Shown one piece after another: positions 42,285 through 51,304 of a stretch of 64,000 bases of DNA. The position numbers and the translations under genes are program-made. The stretch comes from JAVBNT01 sp031551355 (lineage in GTDB: Bacteria; Vulcanimicrobiota; CADAWZ01): the NCBI GenBank assembly GCA_031551355.1, contig JAVBNT010000007.1, positions 62,001 to 126,000 of the forward strand, read 5' to 3'. Below the pieces are notes generated by a model, which was not told where the DNA came from, ran no database searches, and saw only the letters and a program-made list of their open reading frames with translations. The first letter of the stretch is position 1, and each line of letters opens with the position of its first letter.

Positions 42285-44666
42285 TTAATGTATCATTCCG
42301 GATGATTCTGAATTAGATATTTCCCCGTTGTATTTTAGTTTTTTTACAAAATCAGTGTTTGAAGCGATGATATTTTCCGCGTCTTTTCTTGCGATTTCCA
42401 GTATTTTCCTGTCTCTTATCAGATCGGCAAGCTTTAGTTCCGGAATACCATGTTGCCTTGTTCCGCAAAAATCTCCCGGTCCGCGCAGTTCCAGATCTTT
42501 TTCCGCGATTACAAAGCCATCGCTGCTTGAGACCATTGTTTCCAAACGGTTCCTGCTTTCCTGACTTTTGATTTCTCCGGAAAAAAAGCAATAGGACTGT
42601 TCGGAGCCTCTGCCGACTCTTCCTCTGAGCTGGTGAAGCTGCGCCAGTCCGAACCGCTCGGCATTTAGTATGACCATTACGGTTGCATTGGGGACATCGA
42701 CTCCCACTTCGATTACCGTAGTCGAAATTAGTATATCGCTGCCGTGTTTTCTGAAGTTTTCCATTATTTCTTCTTTTTCCTGTGCCTTCATTTTTCCGTG
42801 AAGGACAGATACTTTTATATCTGAAAATATACCGCTTTTTAATTCTTCGGCATGTGCAAGTGCCGCTTTTGCTTCTATTTTGTCGGACTCGTCTATCAGG
42901 GAGCATACTATATAGGCCTGACGCCCTTTTTTTATTTCTTCCTTTATAAAAGAGTAAACGGTATCTATTTTTTTTAACGGCCTGAAAAATGACTTTATTT
43001 CCTGTCTGTTAGGCGGCAGCTCGTCTATTACCGATATGCTTAAATCACCGTAAAGTATCAGCGACAGCGTTCTCGGTATCGGCGTTGCCGTCATAACCAG
43101 CAGATCGGCGTTATTTCCCTTTTTTTGCAGCTCTGTTCTTTGCATAACACCGAATTTATGCTGTTCGTCTACAACACAGAAGGCGAGGTTTTTAAACTCT
43201 ATTCCTTCCTGTATCAGAGCATGTGTACCTACGGCAACATTTATTTCCCCTGTTTTAAGAGATTCTTTCAGAGCTTCACGCTCTTTTTTTGTCAGGCTTC
43301 CGGTAAAAAGCCCGACATTTATTCCGTATGGCTCCAGATATTGACGGAATTTTTTGTAGTGCTGTTCGGCGAGTATCTCCGTAGGCGCCATTATCGCTCC
43401 CTGATAACCGCTTTTAACGGTTACATATATGATTGCTGCAGCTACTATTGTTTTTCCGGAACCGACGTCACCCTGGACAAGCCTGCTCATAGGATAACTT
43501 CCGGCAAGTTCCATCAATATTTCATATATTACTCTTTTTTGTGCGGAAGTAAACTTGAACGGCAGATTTGCTTCAAACTCTTCAATCAGCTTTTTATCAA
43601 TTATATATGAGTGGCTTCTGCTCTGAAGTGTCCTGTTTTTTCTCAGTGACAAAATCGCCAGTTGCATCAAAAAAAACTCTTCGTAGATCAGCCTTGCTTC
43701 AGCTTTTACCTTTTCTCCCGCTGATGAAGGATAGTGTATCTCCTGCAGTGTCTTTTGTACCGGCATAAAGTCATATTTTAATACAATTTCTTCAGGTAGA
43801 TTTTCGGATACCAGGTGAGAATAATTCTCTACCGCCGATTTAATGATTTTACGCAATGTTCTCTGACTTAGGTTCTCTGTGGACGGGTATACCGGAACGA
43901 TCCTTGCCGTATGCAGATTTTCTTCTTCATTTGCCAGTTCTATTTCCGGATTTTGAATTTGGGTTTCCCCGAATTTTTTTTCTACTTTACCGCTTGCATA
44001 AATAAAAGTCCCCATCGGTATGGATTTTGATTTATAAGGTTGGTTAAACCAGGTAAGAACGGCAAAACCTGTGCCGTCGTCGATAGTTACCTTGGTAGCG
44101 GTAAGCCCTTTTCTCAGTCTTAGTTCTCTCTTATCATGTACACGGCCTTTTACGGTTTCAAATGCTCCATCCATTGTATTGGCGATCGCAGTTAAATTGC
44201 TTCTGTCTTCATATCTCCTCGGAAAGTAATAAAGCAGATCCCTGATAGTATTTATGCCTAATACTTTCATTTTTAATGACAGTTGCGGACCTACGCCCTT
44301 GGCATATTGTATGTCGCTTTCCAGAGACATTTTTTGTGCGGATTTTATTTTTATGTCAATAGAAGTTTTTACGGCTTTTGACGGTTTGAGAGTTGTATTT
44401 TCCTTTACTCCGGTAAGAACTTTCCTAAGTTCGAAAAGTTTTTTTTTCCTGTCGGGTATTGCTGATGTTTTGTAGTCTGAGATAATCTTTTGCGCATTAT
44501 TAAACTGCGTATCGGAAATTTCGTTGTTGTGGAGTGCTTTATGAAGGTTGTTTTTTATATATAAATCGAATCCGCCCATAACCGAAAGATTCTTTAATCC
44601 CATTTTTTCTTCCAGCAAAAAAGGACGTAAAATTGATTGAATAATCTGCTTGGTGGTATCGCTCAT
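42285..44666 (-). CDS. recG: ATP-dependent DNA helicase RecG
   Basis: 793 residues, slightly longer than the common ~690-780 because of an N-terminal extension of ~100 residues before the conserved wedge/OB region (GVGPQLSLKMKVLGINTIRDLLYYFPRRYEDR). The helicase motor has Walker A QGDVGSGKT, the motif II box VVDEQHKFG, TATPIPRTL, and in the second lobe ISTTVIEVGVDVPNAT and QLRGRVGRG. It reverses stalled replication forks and processes Holliday junctions. The start is four bases from the plsX stop. Confidence 0.97.
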   Translation of the reverse strand: MSDTTKQIIQSILRPFLLEEKMGLKNLSVMGGFDLYIKNNLHKALHNNEISDTQFNNAQKIISDYKTSAIPDRKKKLFELRKVLTGVKENTTLKPSKAVKTSIDIKIKSAQKMSLESDIQYAKGVGPQLSLKMKVLGINTIRDLLYYFPRRYEDRSNLTAIANTMDGAFETVKGRVHDKRELRLRKGLTATKVTIDDGTGFAVLTWFNQPYKSKSIPMGTFIYASGKVEKKFGETQIQNPEIELANEEENLHTARIVPVYPSTENLSQRTLRKIIKSAVENYSHLVSENLPEEIVLKYDFMPVQKTLQEIHYPSSAGEKVKAEARLIYEEFFLMQLAILSLRKNRTLQSRSHSYIIDKKLIEEFEANLPFKFTSAQKRVIYEILMELAGSYPMSRLVQGDVGSGKTIVAAAIIYVTVKSGYQGAIMAPTEILAEQHYKKFRQYLEPYGINVGLFTGSLTKKEREALKESLKTGEINVAVGTHALIQEGIEFKNLAFCVVDEQHKFGVMQRTELQKKGNNADLLVMTATPIPRTLSLILYGDLSISVIDELPPNRQEIKSFFRPLKKIDTVYSFIKEEIKKGRQAYIVCSLIDESDKIEAKAALAHAEELKSGIFSDIKVSVLHGKMKAQEKEEIMENFRKHGSDILISTTVIEVGVDVPNATVMVILNAERFGLAQLHQLRGRVGRGSEQSYCFFSGEIKSQESRNRLETMVSSSDGFVIAEKDLELRGPGDFCGTRQHGIPELKLADLIRDRKILEIARKDAENIIASNTDFVKKLKYNGEISNSESSGMIH

Positions 44667-44669
44667 CTT

Positions 44670-45695
44670 CTATACGGCAGAGGCAACCTGCTGCTCTGTC
44701 ACGGCCGGTGTACTTTCATTCATATCGTCGGAGAATTTTTGTATGATATTTTGTCCGGCCATTTTTTCAGCAAGTTTTATTGCATTGACAATAGCGTCTG
44801 CTTTGGCTCTGCCGTGGGCTTTGATACAGATACCGTCTATTCCGAAAAGAAGTGCTCCGCCATGTTCGGAGTGATCCATGGCAATTTTTAGTTTTTTTAT
44901 AAGTCCTGTAAGTAAAAGAGCGCCCATAAGGTATACGGGGTTCTTTTTTACGAGATCTTTCGTTATTTTACTGATGATTTCGGCCGTCCCTTCGGCTGTT
45001 TTAAGAACAATATTTCCGACAAAGCCGTCTGCTACCGCAACATCGACTTTTCCTCTCATAAGTTCCCCGGACTCAACATTGCCGGTAAAGTTTATACCGG
45101 AGGAAGCCAGTAACTCATAGGTAGCCTGTGAGAATGCGTTTCCTTTGTGATCTTCGGAGCCTATATTTACAAGCCCTACAGTGGGATTTTCCCTGTTAAG
45201 TATATATTTTGCATATGTGCACCCCATTTTTGCAAACTGAAGCAGATACTCCGGTTTGCAGTCGGGATTTGCTCCTGCATCAAGCAGGACCGTGGGTTTT
45301 TGATACGTGGGAAGTATTACCGACAATGCAGGGCGCTTTATTTTGGCTGTTTTTATCCTGCCGACGTGAAGGACAACAGCTTCCAGCAAAGCTCCTGTAT
45401 TTCCGGCTGAAATAAGCGCATCAACTTTTTTTTCCTTAAGCAGGTTTGCAGCGACAATGATAGATGCTTTTCTTTTTTTTCTCAATGCCAGTGAAGGCGA
45501 TTCGTCCATTTCTATGAATTCATCAGTATGCTCCACCGAGATATTTTTAATTTTTGCCGGAATAAGTTTTTTTATTTTATTTTCATTTCCTACCAATACT
45601 AATTCCGCATCTGTATATTTGGATGCCATCACAGCCCCTTTTACTGTTTCATTAGGGGCATGATCTCCTCCCATAGCATCTATAGCAATTTTCAT
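44670..45695 (-). CDS. plsX: Phosphate acyltransferase PlsX
   Basis: 341 residues, standard length. It begins IAIDAMGGDHAPNETVKGAV and contains NIGSEDHKGN and GNVESGELMRGKVDVAVADGFVGN in reduced form. PlsX makes acyl-phosphate from acyl-ACP, the first step of phospholipid synthesis with PlsY. CGGAGG precedes the ATG. It heads a minus-strand operon with recG, rsmD, coaD and probably the two coiled-coil genes. No FapR-type palindrome is obvious upstream; AACTATATAGTT near 45735 is a small palindrome of unknown meaning. Confidence 0.97.
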   Translation of the reverse strand: MKIAIDAMGGDHAPNETVKGAVMASKYTDAELVLVGNENKIKKLIPAKIKNISVEHTDEFIEMDESPSLALRKKRKASIIVAANLLKEKKVDALISAGNTGALLEAVVLHVGRIKTAKIKRPALSVILPTYQKPTVLLDAGANPDCKPEYLLQFAKMGCTYAKYILNRENPTVGLVNIGSEDHKGNAFSQATYELLASSGINFTGNVESGELMRGKVDVAVADGFVGNIVLKTAEGTAEIISKITKDLVKKNPVYLMGALLLTGLIKKLKIAMDHSEHGGALLFGIDGICIKAHGRAKADAIVNAIKLAEKMAGQNIIQKFSDDMNESTPAVTEQQVASAV

Positions 45696-45882
45696 TTAAG
45701 AATTTTCCTCCGTGTAGGATGCGCGAAAAAAACTAACTATATAGTTATATTATTTAGAGTCTGAATTAATCTTTTGAAGAAAGGTTTTTATATTAACTGT
45801 TAAGAATATTTTATTGCCTTGCCGACATAATTTAATTCTAGCGCATGGTTGTAAATCCTTTTAAGACAGAGGTGTTATGTTT

Positions 45883-47475
45883 ATGTTTAAAAAGACAGTT
45901 TTTATTTTATTGCTTTCATTTTTTGTGTCTCTGCAAATTACCGGCAGTATTTTTGCAAAACAGGAAAAAGAACCGCGTCCGAACACTCCCAATAAAAGAA
46001 GTATGAATTTTTATCAGAAAGGTTGCGCTTTTGAAAATATCGGTGCGCTTGCACAGGCTGAAGATGCCTATAAGAAAGCGATAGAGGCCGAACCGAAGTT
46101 TAATGCCGCCATTTTCAGGCTTGCATGCCTTTATGATATAAAGGGTGATTATAAACAGTCTAAACCGCTTTATGAGCGTATACTTCAGAATAACAAAGGT
46201 TTTTATTTTGCTTATAACAATCTTGCTATAATTGAATTTTCTTCCGGTAATGAACAGCAGGCTATCAACCACTGGAAAGAGAGTTTAAAATACGATCCGT
46301 CACAGATAGAAGTTTATAACAATCTTGGCCTTGCATATCTTCGTGCAGAAGAATTGGAGGAAGCGCTCAAATGTTTTGACGCCGCCCTGAAAATAAAACC
46401 TTCTTATATGGGCGCCGCCAATAACAGGGCTTTTACCCTTCAGAAACTTGCCCTTTATAAGGAAGCGAATTCACAGTTTGATAAAAATACAAAGCTGTTT
46501 TCATATGAACCCCTGGTTTTTTATAATTACGCCAATTTCTGTCTTACCTATCACAATTATCCCAGAGCCAAGGAACTTTTGAATCTGGCCATAAAATTCA
46601 GGAATAATGTTTCTACTTTCTATAGCGCACTGGCTGTTGTTGATGCCAATCTTGGTGATTTTGATGAAGCTATGCAAAATCTTGCAAAAGCCACGGAGCT
46701 GGATTCCAAGCCTTTTGAATATAACCGGGACAGTGCTATTGTTTATCAGAAAAAAGGAGATATTCAACAGGCTTTGTTGTTTTATAATAAAGCAATGGAA
46801 GTTAATCCCAGGGATAGCTTGACCGTTGCCGGACTTGGAGAAATTTATATAATTTTGAAAAGCCCTGAAAAAGCACTCGAATTATGGCAGACACATCTTT
46901 CTTCTAAAGAAGATTTTCTGGTAAGGAATGCCAGGGCAAAGTATTATATTTCATCTGCAAATTACTCGGCGGCAAGAAGTGATCTGGCTTATGTTCTTGG
47001 CAAAGCACCCCATGAATTTAACTCTCTTTATCTTATGGGCAATCTTTGCAGCGCCGAGAAAAATTATTCGCAGGCAATTTCATATTATGAAAAAACTGCC
47101 GAATCATGCCCTTATTTTGCAGAAGCGGCCAATTCCGCAGCGATGATCTACTGTGAGCAGGGTGACTTGCGCAAGGCCTCTGAAATTATTTCCAAATCAA
47201 TAGAGTCTGTTCCGTCTTATGCAGACAGCTATTCCAATTTGGGGGTTGTTTATTCGAAGCTGGGAAATGATACAATGGCTGTTACGACATGGATGCAGGG
47301 GCTTACGGTTAACGGCAGTTATGCTCCGATATACTACCATCTTGGCGTAAACAGCGAAAAAGCGGGTCATACTGACGACGCTGTCAGATATTATCAGACT
47401 TACGTGAGATTTGACCCTGACGGAAAGTATGCGGGGGATGTGAGGAATCGCATGCGCCGTCTCCTCGAACACTAA
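45883..47475 (+). CDS. Exported tetratricopeptide-repeat protein
   Basis: 530 residues from the ATG at 45883, placed ten bases after GAGG; the ATG at 45877 is too close to it. A signal peptide (MFKKTVFILLLSFFVSLQITGSIFA) precedes about 13 TPR units running to the C-terminus, with typical signatures such as AYNNLAIIEFSSGN, VYNNLGLAYLRAEELEEALKCF and SYSNLGVVYSKLGN. It is likely a periplasmic or envelope scaffold for protein complexes. It is divergent from plsX, and the long hairpin copy B begins at its stop codon. Confidence 0.9.
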   Translation: MFKKTVFILLLSFFVSLQITGSIFAKQEKEPRPNTPNKRSMNFYQKGCAFENIGALAQAEDAYKKAIEAEPKFNAAIFRLACLYDIKGDYKQSKPLYERILQNNKGFYFAYNNLAIIEFSSGNEQQAINHWKESLKYDPSQIEVYNNLGLAYLRAEELEEALKCFDAALKIKPSYMGAANNRAFTLQKLALYKEANSQFDKNTKLFSYEPLVFYNYANFCLTYHNYPRAKELLNLAIKFRNNVSTFYSALAVVDANLGDFDEAMQNLAKATELDSKPFEYNRDSAIVYQKKGDIQQALLFYNKAMEVNPRDSLTVAGLGEIYIILKSPEKALELWQTHLSSKEDFLVRNARAKYYISSANYSAARSDLAYVLGKAPHEFNSLYLMGNLCSAEKNYSQAISYYEKTAESCPYFAEAANSAAMIYCEQGDLRKASEIISKSIESVPSYADSYSNLGVVYSKLGNDTMAVTTWMQGLTVNGSYAPIYYHLGVNSEKAGHTDDAVRYYQTYVRFDPDGKYAGDVRNRMRRLLEH

Positions 47476-47600
47476 AATCAATTGAAACCGGCGAATCTGC
47501 GTCGCTAAACCAAATTTATCTCGCTCGACGTAGAGAAGACTACGCCTCGTTCGTATAAATTTGATTTATCTTAGCATCTCCGCCGGTTTGAATTGATTTT
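47474..47600 (-). repeat. Variable-stem, conserved-loop hairpin element, copy B
   Basis: The outer arms 47474-47493 and 47581-47600 pair over 20 bases with one central G/G mismatch. The inner arms around AAATTTAT/ATAAATTT form a second stem. Read on the minus strand, the internal loop has AGATGCTAAG on one side and GACGCAGAT on the other, and the apical part reads TACGAACGAGGCGTAGTC then TCTACGTCGAGCGAGA. These match copy A (12631-12754) while both stems differ in sequence. It starts within the TPR gene stop codon. Part of its outer arm (GCCGGTTTGAATTG) recurs at 48539-48552. Confidence 0.8.
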
Positions 47601-47771
47601 CAGATTTTTAGTAAATTCCCCTCCTTTGGAGGCAATGTCATCAGGCTAAATATTCCTTTTCTTATTAAGAGGATATTTAGCCGTTTTATTTTTCACAACT
47701 CCAGGAAAAGATCCGTTAAGAAAAACTATTCTTGGATCTCGTAAAAATTGTGTGGTTCATTTGTTCTACCC

Positions 47772-47927
47772 GTCATTGTTATGAAAACATAACAATGACA
47801 GGCATCCTAACGGATGTTTGCATTTATAGTTGTGCGGCTACGCCGCCTGGACGATTGCGAGCCTGTAAGGCGCGGCAATCCAGACATTTGTTTTTCTGGA
47901 TTGCTTCGTCGGCAGCCTCCTCATTGT
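47772..47927. repeat. REP-like palindromes next to the IS remnant
   Basis: Two hairpins. GTCATTGTTATG (47772-47783) pairs exactly with 47788-47799. GCAATCCAG (47875-47883) pairs with CTGGATTGC (47896-47904) inside weaker outer arms (GATTGCGAG, CTCCTCATTGT). The latter resembles the common small intergenic repeats built on CTGGATTGCTTCGTCGG. Non-coding. Confidence 0.6.
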
Positions 47928-47992
47928 AAAAGTTAGATAATTCGTTACATTTTTAGATAAAATAAATATTATCAAAATGTAAGGAGTTACTT

Positions 47993-48479
47993 ATGGAGTC
48001 TACGTGTAAAGGATTAATCAGTGAAGCTCTAGCGCAGCGTATGTACCGCTGTATAGTTGAATACGAGGCGATAAAGGAGAAAAAAAGCAAGACTTTTTCA
48101 AAAGTAAAGGATTTTTGCGCTTATCACGGTTTTTCTCACCAAAATTTCATGAAGACAAGGCAATAACCGCTATGAGATAAACCGCATTCTTCTTGATGGC
48201 AAATATCAAGCTCCATCACCAAGCACTATCTACAATATCTTGTGCCGAAACGGTCTTAATAGACTTACTGAACCAATGAAAGAGAATAAAAGGAAAATAA
48301 TTATGAGCCGTATTGGCGAATTATTGCACGCAGATTGTTGTGAGCTTTCAAAGGGAATAACTATGGATGGCGAAAAATATTATCTCCTTGGAGTAATAGA
48401 CGGTTACAGCCGTGTTGCCTGGGCTGAAGTAATAAATGATAAGAAAGCTCTCACAGTTATGTTTGGCTTGCGATGACGG
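47993..48479 (+). pseudogene. Remnant of an IS transposase with rve integrase core
   Basis: An intact-looking start (ATG 47993 with AAGGAG upstream) encodes 57 residues of an N-terminal helix-turn-helix-like part, ending at the stop 48164-48166. The catalytic-domain sequence then continues in another frame from about 48153 (RYEINRILLDGKYQAPSPST, then the pre-catalytic linker and GELLHADCCELSKGITMDGE, YYLLGVIDGYSRVAWAEVI), stopping at 48479. The first aspartate (HAD) and second aspartate (VIDGYSR) are there, but the third acidic region is lost. So there is an internal deletion with frameshift plus a 3' truncation. IS481-like by appearance. TTACATTTT/AAAATGTAA upstream is a palindrome, perhaps the left end. 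Confidence 0.75.
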
Positions 48480-48484
48480 TTCTT

Positions 48485-48552
48485 TCATTGATTTAAACGC
48501 ATCTCTGCTGATAACTGATAACTTTATTCATCATTTCAGCCGGTTTGAATTG
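48485..48552 (-). repeat. Partial copy of the hairpin family at the 3' end of the GGDEF/EAL gene
   Basis: Read on the minus strand, AATTCAAACCGGC (48539-48551) is followed, after a 29-base insertion, by GAGATGC and AAATCAA. These are the arm, internal-loop motif and inner-arm start of copy B. The exact 14-base match GCCGGTTTGAATTG is shared with 47582-47595 and overlaps the stop of the EAL gene. The rest of the element is missing, apparently lost at the IS remnant. Confidence 0.45.
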
Positions 48553-50890
48553 CTTTGTTTTCGCCGCCGGACCATGATTTTACAAACTGTTTAAAACTTT
48601 CGAGTGGCATCGGTTTGGAAAAAATGTAACCCTGAATGGCGTCGCATCCCATCGTGCGCAGTTGGTTTACAAGGATTTCTTTGTCGATGCCCTCGGCAAC
48701 TGTTTTCATATTCAGGGACTTTGCCATCATTATAATATTTTTCACAAGCTTCTGGCCGCGCTTTACGTCGTCTCCATAAAGGAAGAACTGTCTGTCCAGT
48801 TTTAAAACATCAACATGTATAGATTTTAGCATGTTAAGTGAAGAATGTCCCGAGCCGAAATCATCCATTGAACATAAAAATCCGTTTCTCTTACACTCGG
48901 CAACAATCGTTTTGAACAGCGTATGATTTTTCCATGCCAGGCTTTCGGTAAACTCCAGTTCAATGCAGCCATCGGGTATACCGTAGAAATTCTTAGCTGC
49001 TGTATAAGAGCTGATGAAATCAGGTTGTATAAGAGCCAGACGGGAGACATTTACCGATAATATGTATGCCGGCAGGTTCCCGTCTAAAATATTCTCCTTA
49101 TAATATCTGCACACAGTTTCAAATACAAATTTATCAAGCTTTAAGATAAAGCCGTTTTTCTCGAACAGACTGATAAAATGTATCGGAGGAATCAAGCCCT
49201 TTTCAGGAGACAGCCAACGTACAAGAGCTTCGGCTCCGAGGATGCGGTTATTGTTCTGAATATCTATTTTAGGCTGCAGATACACCTGAAATTCATTGTT
49301 TTCGAGGGCGGCATCCATTTTTGATTCTACTTCCGCTTCCCATAGCTTTTGCTCTCTCATATCGTTGGAGTAAAAGCAAAATCTTTTTGTTCCTTCCGCC
49401 AGCTTTACTTCTTTTTGCGCTAAAATTGCCCTGTCCAGCATATCGTTGAGCGATAAATCACCATCGGCGGGATCGATGACATATGCCCCTCCGTATAATT
49501 CCACCTTGTATCCGCTCTGAAATGTTTCAGGGAAAACAGACAATTGTTGTGCAAAGCTGTCAAACCGGTGAGCAATATCATGTTTGTTTTGATATTTGCG
49601 CAGAGCGACAAAAGTGTCCCCGCTGATGCGGCCGTAAATCTCGCCTTCCTGTGAGATTATTTGCTGAATATTGGCAAGGTAATGCAGCATTTGGTCACCT
49701 ATGTCCCGGCCAAACAAATCGTTTATGTATTTAAAGCCTTTGATGTCACTGTAGCAGACGGCATATTGTATACCTTTGGTATTTTTTAAAATTTTTTCGG
49801 CGTCAATCAAAAACTTCTGATAATTGCGCTGCCCGGTGACTCTATCAACAAATGCCAGCTTCTCTAAAATTTTGCGGTTATGATTATTAACTTTACGGAT
49901 CAGCAAAATAAACAGAATAAATATGCAGGTAGCGATACTGATGATGACGGCAGTGCCAAAGGTAACGTTTTTTAATCCGGCGCTAACCAAATCCTCCGGC
50001 ACGGCATAGAATACATACCAATCATTGAGAGCGAGTGGTGTATATGCTGCCAGCCTGTTTTCGCCTTGGAAGGACATTTTCAGATGTCCGGCTTTTCTTG
50101 CCGCCATGTTGTCCAGTATTTCCCGCCTGGTCTCTTCATTCATAGGGACAGGCAGTTCAAAAATATTGCTTCCGGTGCCGATTGCAAGAGGATTGTCGGA
50201 CTCTACGATATAATTGCCCTTATTGTCGATTATATGAGCCAGCCCTTTACCTGCGTATAGTGAGCGGTTAATAATCATGCGCAGCTCATCCTGCGGGTCG
50301 GCGGCAAAGATAACTCCTTTTACTGCACCCGTTTTTTCGTCAAAAATCGGCACGGAATAGTAGTGGACGGTTGATTTTAATGAATCAAGCTGCCCCTCGC
50401 TCAGCGTGTTTTTACCAGCTAGGGCTTGTTTGATGAAGCTCTCTCTTGATAGATTAGCGCGATGCCGGCCATTGTGTTTGTTTGCCCATACCGCCTGTCC
50501 GTTTTTATCGGCAAATCCGATTAGAACATAGGCATTATTTGCACCGAGACTCTTTATTAATTCGCTTAGCTCCTTATCGTCAGTAAGCAGATTTTTCTCC
50601 TGTGTTACAATAGCAGCGGCCATCAAGGTCGCATATTCTTCGTTGATATGTTCCTCAATGGCAAATTTGGTTTGTTTGGTGGCTTCCTGAATATAGCCGA
50701 TTGTATCCTCTCTGCTTAAATTTGCTGCATGATGTACAAAAGCAAGGCCAAAGATCAGGAATGCCAAGCAAACAGTCAGCGCCAGTATATAAATATTATT
50801 TATTTTTATACTGTCATGCGGCTGATTGGCATTATTTTTACTGGGGGAATTCCGGTGAGCGGGGGGAGGGTTAAATTTTTTAACCTTCAT
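48536..50890 (-). CDS. Membrane c-di-GMP phosphodiesterase: Cache sensor, degenerate GGDEF, EAL
   Basis: 784 residues. A transmembrane segment (about 30-52) and another (about 308-330) enclose an extracellular Cache-type sensor. A GGDEF domain follows (about 345-500), but its signature reads SGDTF, so cyclase activity is unlikely. The EAL domain (about 520-775) is complete: GAEALVRW, SVNVS, ELEFTES, DDFGSGHSS, LKLD, VAEG and QGYIFSKP. It should therefore hydrolyse c-di-GMP, with the GGDEF-like part as a possible GTP-binding regulator. The Shine-Dalgarno is weak (GAGCG). A well-formed promoter lies at 51032-51060. Its last codons overlap a dispersed repeat. Confidence 0.9.
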   Translation of the reverse strand: MKVKKFNPPPAHRNSPSKNNANQPHDSIKINNIYILALTVCLAFLIFGLAFVHHAANLSREDTIGYIQEATKQTKFAIEEHINEEYATLMAAAIVTQEKNLLTDDKELSELIKSLGANNAYVLIGFADKNGQAVWANKHNGRHRANLSRESFIKQALAGKNTLSEGQLDSLKSTVHYYSVPIFDEKTGAVKGVIFAADPQDELRMIINRSLYAGKGLAHIIDNKGNYIVESDNPLAIGTGSNIFELPVPMNEETRREILDNMAARKAGHLKMSFQGENRLAAYTPLALNDWYVFYAVPEDLVSAGLKNVTFGTAVIISIATCIFILFILLIRKVNNHNRKILEKLAFVDRVTGQRNYQKFLIDAEKILKNTKGIQYAVCYSDIKGFKYINDLFGRDIGDQMLHYLANIQQIISQEGEIYGRISGDTFVALRKYQNKHDIAHRFDSFAQQLSVFPETFQSGYKVELYGGAYVIDPADGDLSLNDMLDRAILAQKEVKLAEGTKRFCFYSNDMREQKLWEAEVESKMDAALENNEFQVYLQPKIDIQNNNRILGAEALVRWLSPEKGLIPPIHFISLFEKNGFILKLDKFVFETVCRYYKENILDGNLPAYILSVNVSRLALIQPDFISSYTAAKNFYGIPDGCIELEFTESLAWKNHTLFKTIVAECKRNGFLCSMDDFGSGHSSLNMLKSIHVDVLKLDRQFFLYGDDVKRGQKLVKNIIMMAKSLNMKTVAEGIDKEILVNQLRTMGCDAIQGYIFSKPMPLESFKQFVKSWSGGENKAIQTG

Positions 50891-51031
50891 GTTTCGCTCT
50901 GCTTTCTTTTCCGCTAAATCGAAAGAAATTTTTTATATGAAGTTTTGAAAATATTAAAATTCTGATTTTTTGAATATAATAAAATTAAGAGAAAATTAAT
51001 TTTGTATTTTGTGAAATATATATCTTGCCTC

Positions 51032-51060
51032 ATTATAATATAGGTTATTGTTTGATGCAA
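51032..51060 (-). promoter_or_regulatory. Sigma-70-type promoter of the GGDEF/EAL gene
   Basis: On the minus strand, TTGCAT (51055-51060), a 17-base spacer and TATAAT (51032-51037). The leader to the ATG at 50890 is then about 130 bases and AT-rich. The rest of the 50891-51304 gap holds only this and the terminator at 51236-51278. Confidence 0.65.
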
Positions 51061-51235
51061 GTGTTTTTCGTTAAATATTTATCCGGATGGGGCTTTAGTC
51101 TGTGGAGATAATTGAGTTGTGTATACGTTTTTAGATAGATCTTACCCGGAATTTAACGGCGCACAAGTTCCTTTAATACCGTTTACATTGCATCGTTGTG
51201 CCTCCGTGAAAGGTTCCGTTTTACGGGGGGGGTGT

Positions 51236-51278
51236 AAAAAGGGTGTCTCGTTTTTTTTACTAACGGAACACCCTTTTT
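51236..51278. terminator. Bidirectional terminator after the P-type ATPase gene
   Basis: AAAAAGGGTGT (51236-51246) pairs perfectly with ACACCCTTTTT (51268-51278), with CGTT/AACG inside. Read on the minus strand it ends in TTTTT, 27 bases after the ATPase stop. A run of eight Gs lies just outside (about 51225-51232). Confidence 0.85.
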
Positions 51279-51304
51279 ATCAATATAGCCGGCCGCAACC
51301 TGAT

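Noticed and set aside
47993..48479. An active insertion sequence
   Set aside because: The transposase is frameshifted, internally deleted and truncated, and no matching right terminal repeat is visible.
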